Assembly: GCA_031280235.1 (NCBI GenBank)
Contig: JAITHA010000092.1
Location: 1-37,430, forward strand
Source: Puniceicoccales bacterium
Lineage (GTDB): Bacteria; Verrucomicrobiota; Verrucomicrobiia; Opitutales; UBA953
Reading direction: 5' to 3'
Length of the DNA stretch: 37,430 nucleotides
Below are positions 1 to 8,095 of this stretch, in pieces. The notes beneath the pieces were generated by a model, which was given only the letters and a program-made list of their open reading frames with translations, was not told the origin of the DNA and ran no database searches. Both the position numbers and the translations under genes were made by a program. The number at the start of each line of letters is the position of its first letter. Position 1 is the first letter of the stretch.

Positions 1-2
1 GT

Positions 3-107
3 GAAGAAGTGGACATCTGGCATATCCGCTTTGCCCAAATAAAAGAAAAACGCGACCGCCCCAAGAACCCCAAAACAACAAGCCACAGCCATAAAAAGAA
101 AGCCTGA
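3..107 (+). CDS. C-terminal tail of an unidentified protein (5' end outside window)
   Basis: The third forward frame is open from the window edge to a TGA at 105-107 and is too short for the ORF track. It encodes about 34 residues starting EEVDIWHIRFAQ and ending in a very basic, lysine- and proline-rich tail (KNPKTTSHSHKKKA). Such tails are common at the C-terminus of bacterial proteins, and the other two frames close sooner, so I take it as the real end of a gene whose body lies upstream. The family cannot be told from this fragment. The string EVDIW also occurs in the decayed ORF at about 16.35 kb, which may be chance. Confidence 0.5.
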   Translation, partial: EEVDIWHIRFAQIKEKRDRPKNPKTTSHSHKKKA

Positions 108-203
108 CGGCATTTTCCCGACAGGAAATGCATGGTATGCCGGTGCGAGTTGTTATTACAAAAGGCATTCGAGCTGATTGCGCACAGGCTGAGGTATTGG
201 ACG

Positions 204-351
204 TGTTGTGATATAAGCGCTCGTCTCAATACCTCGAAAAGCACATTAAATTTCTGGCTTAAAATGATCGTTTTCGGCAACTTTCGTACCTTGTATCGGC
301 ACTTTCGCACAGTAAAAATTTTCTATTGAGACTGCGAATAATATCCCGACA
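204..351 (+). mobile_element. MITE-like element, copy 1 (left flank of autotransporter)
   Basis: This is a 148 bp non-coding element that begins TGTTGTGATATAAGCG and ends ATATCCCGACA. Its outer ends form an imperfect inverted repeat (TGTTGTGATAT against the complement CTGTCGGGATAT), followed inward by a second matching block, CTCAATA / TATTGAG. A second copy lies at 6690-6826 in the same orientation. The first ~55 bases of the two copies are nearly identical, and the blocks 'aaatttctggct', 'tatcggcactt' and 'gcacagt' are shared further in. No clear target-site duplication is visible. It has no coding capacity, so a full-length relative elsewhere would be needed to move it. This copy is the more diverged at its right end. 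Confidence 0.75.
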
Positions 352-708
352 GCTCTAATCTACTCTTTGCCAGTCTGTGGAATTTTTATATCACCTGAAC
401 GCCAATACCGCGCGAAAGCTTGCTCACTCTCTTGTTTCACAACTGCTCTATTGCCGCCTGTATGATTCGCCGAGCTCTGCCCACCAGTTGCGGGCGGAGC
501 GTGCTCGTTGGGCAGGGCACTCTCACCAAGAGCGCCGTTCTGCAAATTCTATCTGTCCACTGTCAAAATCAAATGCCTCTTCATCTGGCTCTCTATCTCG
601 CGAGTACATTATCTGGAACGACCACACCCGAACCTCGCTGGGGGCGCAGATGCGGCACCCAACAACGGGGAGGTAAGCGTGAAAGATTTTTTCGGGATCC
701 GGCCGGAC
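352..708. other. Intergenic region without a convincing gene
   Basis: This stretch separates MITE copy 1 from the stop codon of the autotransporter. Short ORFs exist on both strands (for example 360-545 minus and 508-771 plus), but none has a recognisable family or a supported start. In the autotransporter frame, the minus strand stays open past the TAA stop for about 60 codons (to about 528), crossing the dispersed repeat at 550-614. Its peptide looks compositionally plausible, but I see no domain. No strong intrinsic terminator for the autotransporter is visible. Confidence 0.5.
550..614 (-). repeat. Dispersed ~60 bp repeat, copy A
   Basis: Read on the minus strand, this stretch is AGATAATGTACTCGCGAGAT followed by AGAGAGCCAGATGAAGAG. 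It aligns with 32969-33029 (AGATAGTGTCGTCACGAGAT, then AGAAAGCCAGTTGAAGAG) over about 60 bases with roughly three quarters identity. The invariant core is CGAGATAGA-AGCCAG-TGAAGAG. In both places the repeat lies at or just beyond the stop codon of a long minus-strand gene (autotransporter here, nuoM there). It could be a REP-like intergenic repeat or the relic of a short coding element. Nothing in the sequence gives it a function. Confidence 0.6.
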
Positions 709-3700
709 TTAGAAGCGATAACCATACCCGACATTGATAACCCACGGGCGCTTGATTTTCTCGCCGATTGAGGCCTCGTAGTCCACATGCAATTGTTGCG
801 CGGAGTCCAGCTGCCAGACGACGCCAAGCCCGATGGTGCCTTGCACGTCATCGGTGTTTATGTCGAGTGCGGTTTTTTCAGAGCTAGTATGCACGCTTAT
901 TCGTCCACCGTTGCCGCTTTGTCCTTCGAGACCGAGCTTTGCGTACGGCTGGACGTACTGGTTCCTCTTCCTGTCGATGGTGAACGTCTTGCCAGCGCCG
1001 AGGAGGACGCCGTAACGGATAGAGGTGCTAGCATCCATGTCGATCCGCAGGTCTTCGGACGGGGATACCGCTTCTCTCAGAAAATGAGAAACGGCGATGC
1101 GGATGCCTGGCTCGATGAACCATGCGTCGCCGAGGTTGAAGCGCTTCCCGGCCTCGACGGAGAAACCCAATCCGTCTTGATTGTATTCTCCGTGATTGCG
1201 GCCGTGGCCGGAGTAATTCAGGCGATACTCGGTGTAGATGCGCTGTGCCTTGATGGTGGAGTCCAGATACCAACCGTTGGAGTTGGCCCATGTCCCGTAG
1301 AAACCACCGAGGATGGAGCGCGAGTCGCTCTTGCTGTCGTAGCCGTCGTTAAAATTACGCGTCGAAGCTTGGAAGCCGACAAAGGCACCGACGAAGACCT
1401 TGTTGTCACTGTTTATGGAAAAGGAGTGATCGTACCCGACGTCAGCGCCGCCCTGATATTCTTTGAAATTGGGGACGTGCTGGACGCTGAGTTTGGTGGA
1501 GACTTGCTGCCCGTAGGCGCGAAGCCAGACAGCATCTTCGTCCTCAACATCAAGAGTTCCCGGCTTGTATTCTTCCGGGTTGGCGGAGGAGGAGGAGGCG
1601 TTGGCAGCGAGGAGACCCAGACGCAGCCCGCCCTGTCGTTTGGAGATATTATCGAGCTGGGAGAACCAGCTTGTTGAGATCATAGCCGTCGCATTCAGGA
1701 AAGTTCTGCCGAGCGGGCTGTAGCCCACGACTTGCAAGGCGGTGTCATTCGCGCCACCCATCCCGAGCTCGTAGAAGCCGGTCACAATGGGGCTTTCGAG
1801 GAAGAACGTGGCATTGTCTGCCACTTGCCCGCCACGGACGAGGTCGTAGCGCGTATGCCCAGTGACGGCGCTGAGGTTCTCCGGCGTGACGCGGAAGAGG
1901 TGATGGCCGACGACAGCCCCGTCAGCTGCCACTTGTATGTAGTTGGAACGCTCCGGGTTGGCGAAATCCACGGAGAGTTCGTAAATGCCCATTTGCGCCG
2001 CCGCGTTGCTGAGGGATTTGACTTCGAGGACTTGCCCCGGGGCACTGAACTTGACGGTACCGCTGTTGCGCAACGCGCCGTTGATGAGGCTGCGCGTTTG
2101 TGTGGCGACGAGATCGAGGTGGGCATCGAGCCTATTGGTGAAGTCGCCGTTGATCGCCTTGGCGGTGAAGGTGCCGAAGTTTTCTGCACCCTTGGTAGTA
2201 GTGATCGTCTCGGCTCTGAAATTGCCGTTGGCGTAGTTGACAAGGGTTTCCGCGTTGACGACGTTCGCCGTGAAGAGTACGGGTTGGCTGGTCGCCGTGG
2301 GCTTCGCGACACCGTTTTCGAAAGTGTTGACGAGGAAGGTACCCTCCACGACAGTCTCGCCCTTGGTGGCGAGGAATTTATTGAAACTGTGGCTCTTCCC
2401 TGTGCCTTCGAGCTTCAGGAGTCCTTCGCCGTTTTTGCTGACCGTTCCCTGCTTGTTGCCCTCGGTGTCAAGCTTGTTGCTGATGGTGCCTGTGAGGACC
2501 TGGTCGTTGTCCGATGCGAAGGTTATCCCACCACCATTGAGGATGATATTGCCCGCATAGTTGCCGACGGCGGCTGGGGCAAGCCTTGGCGGGACGGGGA
2601 TTGTTGTTGGCGGGGCGTCAGGATCCGAGGGCTCCGGGGGCAGGATGGCGTTGGCCGGAGCGCCGAGCAAACCCGTGATTTCCAGAAAACCACCGGTAAG
2701 CGTTGTCGTTCCTGTGTAGGTGTTTGCGTTGGCGATCTGCAGGATTCCCGTCCCGGACTTGGTCAGAGGGCCATCCCCGCCGATCGCCCCATAGAAAGAG
2801 CTGAGGACTAGATTGCGCGAGGAGTCGAACTCTACCGTTCCGCCCGTTGCGCCGAGCGTCCAGTCCGCTTCGTAGTAGCGCCCAGTGAGTTTGAGCGTGG
2901 CATTGTTGAGCGTGTTCTGCCCTGCACCGATATTTTTGTCGGAAGCGATGGAGAGCGTTCCACCAAGCACTTTGGTTCCGCCGGTGTGGATGTTGGTGCC
3001 AGTGAGGATGAGCAGTCCTGTGCCTGTTTTTTCGAGAGAGCCCGTGCCCTCAATATTGCCGGCAAAGGTATCGTAGCGTGCGCCCACAGAAGCGCTGGTA
3101 GCCGAACGGTCAAAGGCCAGGGTGCCGTCAGCGACGACCTTGGGCACAGTGAGCACCCCACCGTCAGCAACGGTGAATTTTCCTGTGGACTCAATGGTAA
3201 GCGCGCTGGCGTTCGTCTCGCCAGCGAAGGTGCCCTCGCCTGCTACGTCCACACCCACGAAGGCAAGGTCGTTGGCGAAGTGGGCCGAGGCGTTGGCGAG
3301 GATGACGAGTTTTCCATCGGCGTTGACGCCCGGGCCTGTCGCGCCCGTGGCCAAGCCCGTTATCTTGCCGCCTGAGAAATAGAACTTCGTGCCAGACACA
3401 GACATACCGCCAACAACAACCCCGTTGTGCGGCGTGCCTGTGTTCTCATATTGCGTGGCGACGACGACGCTTTTCTGCACGCGGGGCTGGTCGGCAAAAT
3501 TCACCACATCCCCATCGACAAAACTTCTTCCCGGGGTGCCATTTTCGTGCCAGTTGGTGGGAGCGTCAGCACCCTTGTTCCACGTATTGGCATTAGTGCC
3601 TTGGTTCCAAGTGAGATTGATGCTGGAAGTCGCGTAGGTGTTGAGTACGAGGTGCTTCCCGGCGACTTCATTGCCATCGCTGTCGGTGTTGGCAACCGGG

Positions 3701-6597
3701 GTGAGAGTGGCGCGCAGGCGGCTGTTGGCGGTGTCGATGGTCACCCCTGCGTATTGGAAAACAGTCTTGGAGAGGTCGCCTGCAGTGAGTGTGTCCGTGG
3801 TCTGCAGGACGGTGTATGCGCCTGTGCCCCAAGTGACGCCTGCGCCGTGGATGTCCACCGTATTTTGTGCGCCATCGCCTAAGCCAAAGACTGCCTTGCC
3901 CGATATTTCCACGAGGTCGGAAACACTGGTGCCATAAAGATTCACGCGCAGCGTGACGCCATTGAGCTCAAGGGTACCGGCGGTACCAGCGAGGTGGAGA
4001 GTACCGATGGGCGTTTCCCGCACCCCGGGGGCGTGGATGCCGGGGCTGAGAGTTGTGCCAGAGTCAAATGAGACTTGGCCCACGGTGCCTGTCCCAGCAA
4101 GTGTGCCTTGGCTGACGCGGAGTGGGGCGGTGACTGCCCCGTGTACTTCAAGAACACCAGTGCCCACCTTGACAAGTGGACCTGGGCCAGAAATATCGCC
4201 ATAAAAACGACTTGCAATTACATTTGTGGCGATGCTTCCTCCTCCCGTTCCGACTACCCAAGACTTGGTATAGTTGACTCCGATGAGAGCAAGTGTCGCG
4301 CCGTTGGAGAGGGTATTGACACCGCTGCCGAGGTTGGTGTCTAGACTGATGGCAATGGCCCCGGCGGAGACAGTCAAATTGTTGATCCCCGTGTTGTTCC
4401 CGGCGAGCGTCAACGTGCCTTGGCCAGTCTTGGTGATGGAGCCGCCACCAGTGAGCGCCCCAGTGAACGTGACATCGTTATCGGCGGAAAGTGTGCCACC
4501 GTTTGCTCCGATGGCCCACGAGTTGAAATAGCTGGTGCCGTCGATGCCAGAAAGGCGCAAGGTGGCGTTGTCGAGCGAATTGGCACCCCTGCCGAGGTTA
4601 GTCGGGGAGGCGATGTCGAGCGTGCCCCCGCTAACGGTCGTGCGAACGCTGTAGGCATTATTGTTCCCGAAATTATTGCCTGTGAGCACAAGAGTGCTGG
4701 CCCCCGTCTTCACAAGTGAGCCGTTCCCCGAAATGACACCGGAAAGCGTCTGTGTAATAGCCGCGCCTGCTTGGGAGATGAGCAAGGTGCTGGCATTGAT
4801 GGAGATATTGCTCGCGTAGGTATTGGAGCTATCGGCGCCCAAGGTGCCGGAGAGCTCCAAGGTGCCACCGCTGATATGGGTTGTCCCTGTGTAGGTGTTT
4901 GCCTTGGAAAGCTCGAGCGTGCCTGCACCAGCCTTGGTGAGGATGCCAGAGCCGCTGACGACGCCGCTCAGCACCTGATTCTCCAGCTGGTCAAAGCTGA
5001 TGTTGCCACCTATGAGGGCGATGTCCCCGGCGTAGTTGTTCCCGCCTACACTGGCCCCAAGCGCACCCGTGATCTTGAGCAACCCGCCAGTGATGGTGGT
5101 CGCACCAGCGTAAGTATTTTTTCCCGAGAGCGTGAGCGTATTCGCCACTGTCGGCGCGGCCAAGACGAGGTTAGAGGTCAGGTTCATGCCGGAGATTTTC
5201 CCGGCAAAAGCGCCCCCAACGGTCACGGTGAGCGTCTTTGCCCCAAGCTTGATTTCGGTACCTGCGCCAGTCTGGCCCGCTTGCAATTGCAAGCTTTTGA
5301 CGGTCGCACCAGCCGTTGTGCCGCTGATGTCGAAAGTTGTACCGTCGTCGAGGCGCAGCCCGCTCGCCGCCTCAATGGAGCCCGCGCCCGAAAGCGCGAG
5401 TGTGCCGCCCAAGACGATAAACTGCCCGGCGAAGTCCGTGTTGGAATTGGTGAGCGTGAAGGTGCCTGTCCCATTTTTGCTGAAGCTGCTGTTAGCAGCC
5501 CCTGAGAGCTTTCCGGCAAAGCCTTCGTCCTTATATTCCCCTGCGACGCCAAGTTGGAAATGCTTGAGGCTACCGAGGATGAGACGACTGTCCGCCGAAG
5601 CGCTGGAGAGAGATTTGGCCTTCACTGTGGAGCCATTCGCCAACGAACTGATGTCGAATTCGCCACTGCCCGAAAGGGCGAGGGACTTGAGCGCTGATGG
5701 CCACTTCAAGTTTGTCGAATTGGAGAACACAAGCTTGCCTTCACTGACAGCAAGATCGCCCTCAAAATTGCGCAGGTCAGCATTGAGAGTAAGCGCCCCG
5801 CTGCCTGTCTTGGTGAACTTGCTTGAAACGCCGCCTTCAAGCACGCCAGCATAGTTGCCTGGGAGGAGCGACGCTTGTTCAATCGTGAGCAAGCCAGAAG
5901 TTCCAAGCCGGATTGTCGCGGCATTTGTACCGATGAGGCTTCCTGTGCTCTGGATGGTATTGTTTACATCCAAGGTGCCTCCTTCAAGGCCAAGGCTACT
6001 GTTGGGGCTGAGGGTGCTGCTCCCCGTAGTCGTAAGCGTGGCGCCACTATACACGATCGTCTTGCCCGTGAAAGTATTGCTAACGCCAGAAGCCAAGGTG
6101 ACGGCGTTCGTTCCGCTAACGAAAAGATTCCCCTCCCCAGTGATGTTGCCCGAGAGGCTCTGCGCCGAAAATGGGCGCAAATCAAGCACGCCACCATTCT
6201 TCAGTTCAATTGAACCGCTATGAGCCCCGCTGGTGAGAAGGCCCGTCAAGCGGAGCGTCGCGGCGTCTATCACGGTTTTTCCCACATAACTGTTCCCGGC
6301 AGCGCTCAACACAAGTACGCCGCCGCCGCCGCCATACACCCCGTCGACAACGAGATCGCCCGTACCCGTGATAGCACCAGATTGGGTGGCGATTTTTTCG
6401 GTACCATACCCTGGATACGCGTAGTTGAGCCGCAGGTAATTATCCCCAGCATCAAGGGCAAAAACGTTGCTGTCAACAGAAGCGTTGTTGTATATGCGCT
6501 CGGCAGCGCACAGGCTACTCGCTGTGGCGACGGATGAGACCACAAGCAAGCTCGCGGCGGTTTTGAAGAAGAGACTCACAGATGGCGTTTTTTTCAT
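709..6597 (-). CDS. Giant autotransporter adhesin (type Va, PATR-repeat passenger)
   Basis: This is a predicted 1962-residue type V secretion protein. The start is placed at the internal Met of the 1993-aa ORF because MKKTPSVSLFF... begins a classical Sec signal peptide (basic N-region, hydrophobic AASLLVVSSVATA, cleavage near CAAE). The upstream 31 residues would overlap the promoter. The long passenger is Ser/Gly/Thr-rich and made of many copies of passenger-associated repeats such as KTGQGTLTLAGNNT and KTGASTLVLTGNN, which are expected to fold as a beta-helix. About the last 270 residues (from DEDAVWLRAYGQQ) match an autotransporter beta-barrel and end in GYGYRF, with the terminal Phe used for outer-membrane assembly. 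Known family role: surface display and adhesion. The ligand is unknown. No Shine-Dalgarno precedes the ATG. It is monocistronic and bracketed by two MITE copies. Confidence 0.93.
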   Translation of the reverse strand: MKKTPSVSLFFKTAASLLVVSSVATASSLCAAERIYNNASVDSNVFALDAGDNYLRLNYAYPGYGTEKIATQSGAITGTGDLVVDGVYGGGGGVLVLSAAGNSYVGKTVIDAATLRLTGLLTSGAHSGSIELKNGGVLDLRPFSAQSLSGNITGEGNLFVSGTNAVTLASGVSNTFTGKTIVYSGATLTTTGSSTLSPNSSLGLEGGTLDVNNTIQSTGSLIGTNAATIRLGTSGLLTIEQASLLPGNYAGVLEGGVSSKFTKTGSGALTLNADLRNFEGDLAVSEGKLVFSNSTNLKWPSALKSLALSGSGEFDISSLANGSTVKAKSLSSASADSRLILGSLKHFQLGVAGEYKDEGFAGKLSGAANSSFSKNGTGTFTLTNSNTDFAGQFIVLGGTLALSGAGSIEAASGLRLDDGTTFDISGTTAGATVKSLQLQAGQTGAGTEIKLGAKTLTVTVGGAFAGKISGMNLTSNLVLAAPTVANTLTLSGKNTYAGATTITGGLLKITGALGASVGGNNYAGDIALIGGNISFDQLENQVLSGVVSGSGILTKAGAGTLELSKANTYTGTTHISGGTLELSGTLGADSSNTYASNISINASTLLISQAGAAITQTLSGVISGNGSLVKTGASTLVLTGNNFGNNNAYSVRTTVSGGTLDIASPTNLGRGANSLDNATLRLSGIDGTSYFNSWAIGANGGTLSADNDVTFTGALTGGGSITKTGQGTLTLAGNNTGINNLTVSAGAIAISLDTNLGSGVNTLSNGATLALIGVNYTKSWVVGTGGGSIATNVIASRFYGDISGPGPLVKVGTGVLEVHGAVTAPLRVSQGTLAGTGTVGQVSFDSGTTLSPGIHAPGVRETPIGTLHLAGTAGTLELNGVTLRVNLYGTSVSDLVEISGKAVFGLGDGAQNTVDIHGAGVTWGTGAYTVLQTTDTLTAGDLSKTVFQYAGVTIDTANSRLRATLTPVANTDSDGNEVAGKHLVLNTYATSSINLTWNQGTNANTWNKGADAPTNWHENGTPGRSFVDGDVVNFADQPRVQKSVVVATQYENTGTPHNGVVVGGMSVSGTKFYFSGGKITGLATGATGPGVNADGKLVILANASAHFANDLAFVGVDVAGEGTFAGETNASALTIESTGKFTVADGGVLTVPKVVADGTLAFDRSATSASVGARYDTFAGNIEGTGSLEKTGTGLLILTGTNIHTGGTKVLGGTLSIASDKNIGAGQNTLNNATLKLTGRYYEADWTLGATGGTVEFDSSRNLVLSSFYGAIGGDGPLTKSGTGILQIANANTYTGTTTLTGGFLEITGLLGAPANAILPPEPSDPDAPPTTIPVPPRLAPAAVGNYAGNIILNGGGITFASDNDQVLTGTISNKLDTEGNKQGTVSKNGEGLLKLEGTGKSHSFNKFLATKGETVVEGTFLVNTFENGVAKPTATSQPVLFTANVVNAETLVNYANGNFRAETITTTKGAENFGTFTAKAINGDFTNRLDAHLDLVATQTRSLINGALRNSGTVKFSAPGQVLEVKSLSNAAAQMGIYELSVDFANPERSNYIQVAADGAVVGHHLFRVTPENLSAVTGHTRYDLVRGGQVADNATFFLESPIVTGFYELGMGGANDTALQVVGYSPLGRTFLNATAMISTSWFSQLDNISKRQGGLRLGLLAANASSSSANPEEYKPGTLDVEDEDAVWLRAYGQQVSTKLSVQHVPNFKEYQGGADVGYDHSFSINSDNKVFVGAFVGFQASTRNFNDGYDSKSDSRSILGGFYGTWANSNGWYLDSTIKAQRIYTEYRLNYSGHGRNHGEYNQDGLGFSVEAGKRFNLGDAWFIEPGIRIAVSHFLREAVSPSEDLRIDMDASTSIRYGVLLGAGKTFTIDRKRNQYVQPYAKLGLEGQSGNGGRISVHTSSEKTALDINTDDVQGTIGLGVVWQLDSAQQLHVDYEASIGEKIKRPWVINVGYGYRF

Positions 6598-6652
6598 CGG
6601 TAAAGGAGATGTTGGGAGGGAGGGAACGGCGCCCGGGGAAGTTTGCAATAAT

Positions 6653-6681
6653 TTTATATGCCCAAAACGACGCAAAATCAA
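6653..6681 (-). promoter_or_regulatory. Sigma70-type promoter of the autotransporter
   Basis: On the minus strand, TTGATT and TATAAA are separated by exactly 17 bases, about 56 nt upstream of the chosen ATG at 6597. Each hexamer differs from consensus by one or two bases. The -35 element lies only 8 bp from the end of MITE copy 2 (6690), so the MITE occupies the region where upstream regulation would act. This placement also argues against the ORF-track start at 6690, which would lie upstream of the promoter. Confidence 0.65.
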
Positions 6682-6689
6682 CTTAGGCA

Positions 6690-6826
6690 TGTTGTGATAT
6701 AAGCGTTCGTCTCAATACCTCAAAAAACACACCAAATTTCTGGCTCAAAATGAGAATTTTTGGGCCTTTTATCGGCACTTATGCACAGTGAAAAAATCCT
6801 ATTGAGCTGAAAAAAATATCACAACA
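6690..6826 (+). mobile_element. MITE-like element, copy 2 (right flank of autotransporter)
   Basis: This is a 137 bp element from TGTTGTGATAT to ATATCACAACA, giving a perfect 11 bp terminal inverted repeat with an inner CTCAATA / TATTGAG match. It is the better-preserved copy; copy 1 at 204-351 has the same orientation, carries about 12 extra bases in the middle, and has a decayed right terminus. The element is AT-rich against a GC-rich background and has no ORF of its own. The single-stranded form could fold into a long hairpin, as MITEs and some REP elements do. No flanking target duplication is evident. Confidence 0.78.
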
Positions 6827-6851
6827 AGTCTCTTGGTTTTCGCCGACTCAA

Positions 6852-6870
6852 ACCCGGCCAATGCCCGGGT
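6852..6870 (-). terminator. Possible terminator of the tolB-like cluster
   Basis: On the minus strand the last base of the 94-aa gene's stop codon region is followed by ACCCGG-GCATTGG-CCGGGT and then TTGAG. The 6 bp stem is perfect, but the U-run is only two bases. It lies between the last gene of the cluster and MITE copy 2. Confidence 0.4.
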
Positions 6871-7154
6871 CATTCCCCGGAGAAGAAATCCCACAGGAAC
6901 AGATTCTCCATGACGAACCATATGAACATCCACCCGAGCAACAGCATGATGGCAAAGCGGATACGCGCCACTACGCGTACCACCCGCCGATTTTTCCCCG
7001 AGTATCCCTCCTGAAAAAGGTAACGCCAAAGCCGGGTGACAAAAGGCGCCTCAGTCACACCGCGCAAATCCTTATGAATATAGACGACTTTGCGGTAGCG
7101 GCGAAGCCTGCGCCTGTGCGCGATGCGGTGGATGAGGCGGGAGAGAAAACGCAT
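6870..7154 (-). CDS. Small basic membrane protein, unknown function
   Basis: This is a 94-residue protein with a strongly basic N-terminal half (MRFLSRLIHRIAHRRRLRRYRK), a middle segment, and one C-terminal hydrophobic helix (IRFAIMLLLGWMFIWFVME). The predicted topology is an inner-membrane anchor with a cytoplasmic basic domain. It starts 15 bp after the stop of the preceding gene (7170) and is the third gene of a co-directional minus-strand cluster behind the tolB-like gene, which supports its being real and co-transcribed. I do not recognise a family. There is no Shine-Dalgarno. It could be a small species-group-specific envelope protein. Confidence 0.6.
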   Translation of the reverse strand: MRFLSRLIHRIAHRRRLRRYRKVVYIHKDLRGVTEAPFVTRLWRYLFQEGYSGKNRRVVRVVARIRFAIMLLLGWMFIWFVMENLFLWDFFSGE

Positions 7155-7169
7155 GTTTCCCGGCCCGCG

Positions 7170-8069
7170 TTACTTGGCGGCAGTGAAATTTTCGATAATT
7201 TCCCTGACCGCGTTTTCCGCATCCCACAGGGGGCCTGAACCATTTTTCCAAATAATTTCGCCGTTGTCGCGGTTCACGATGATAACGGCCCACGCCTGAT
7301 AGGAACCCTTTGCAAAGGGGCTGGAAATACATTCGGCAAATTCCTTGGAAATGAGCAACGGGATCACTTCCTGCTGGACGATCGAAGCATCGCCGCTCTT
7401 GCGCACAATTTGCGGCGCAGCAGACTTCTCCGCTCCCGTTCTGTTCCCAGATGTCGGGATCGACCTTGCCGCCGTCTTGCCGCTAGTTTCCTTGGCGTAC
7501 CAGAAGATGTAGGCATCCGCCCGGATGTCCACGTGAACATCCCTCCCGACGGATGCGTGCAGGCGCAAGCAACGTGCGCCATTGGGGAGCGCCCTGACGA
7601 CGGGCGCGCCGACATCCGTGGACGCGTTCACAACCTCCTGAGTGGAGAGCCTGCCCTTTTGCTGTATGATCTGCTCCGTCCCGTTGGGGGAAAGATTTTC
7701 CAGAAGCTGTGCACGCATATCCACGCGGATGGCAGACAAACGCGCCTTGGCCACCTCAGCCTGAACGGCATCGTGCTCCGCTTTCGGCTGCTTCAGAAGG
7801 TTGAGCGTCGCCTCGCGCTGGGTGCTCGTGTGGCGGACAAGTAGTGTGTCCTTGTGGAGGCCCAGCAACTCGACCTCGACAGGCAGCCCGTCAGACGTGC
7901 GCAAGACGAGAGTGGCCAACGCCGGAGCATTCGTGCTCGCCGCGGGTGTGGCGGCGGCCGGGGCCGGGACGGCATGAAGCAACGCCCCCTGATGAAAAGC
8001 AAACGCGACAACGGCGAAGGCGAAAAGGTGCAACGAAACGGGGCGGCAGATGAAGCGTAGCGAAGACAT
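7170..8069 (-). CDS. Secreted protein with an SHD1-like segment
   Basis: This is a 299-residue predicted exported protein. I chose the Met of MSSLRFICRPVSLHLFAF because a hydrophobic signal segment (LFAFAVVAFAFHQGALLHA) follows at once. The ORF-track start 22 codons upstream would overlap the end of the tolB-like gene. Residues ~50-105 (VLRTSDGLPVEVELLGLHKD) resemble the SHD1-like small beta domain often seen in PVC-phylum secreted proteins. The C-terminal ~70 residues (AWAVIIVNRDNGEIIWKNG) look like a compact domain of unknown type. It is 26 bp downstream of the tolB-like gene and 15 bp upstream of the small membrane protein. Periplasmic or surface location is inferred, and the function is unknown. 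Confidence 0.75.
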   Translation of the reverse strand: MSSLRFICRPVSLHLFAFAVVAFAFHQGALLHAVPAPAAATPAASTNAPALATLVLRTSDGLPVEVELLGLHKDTLLVRHTSTQREATLNLLKQPKAEHDAVQAEVAKARLSAIRVDMRAQLLENLSPNGTEQIIQQKGRLSTQEVVNASTDVGAPVVRALPNGARCLRLHASVGRDVHVDIRADAYIFWYAKETSGKTAARSIPTSGNRTGAEKSAAPQIVRKSGDASIVQQEVIPLLISKEFAECISSPFAKGSYQAWAVIIVNRDNGEIIWKNGSGPLWDAENAVREIIENFTAAK

Positions 8070-8095
8070 GGCAGCAGATACGTATCGGTTGGGTG

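Noticed and set aside
132-329. 65-aa plus-strand ORF near the left edge
   Set aside because: It mostly covers MITE copy 1; the second MITE copy does not preserve it as a coding frame.
787-2811. Long plus-strand ORFs (296 aa and 359 aa) opposite the autotransporter
   Set aside because: They are antisense shadows of a highly repetitive GC-rich gene whose minus-strand product has a signal peptide, repeats and a barrel.
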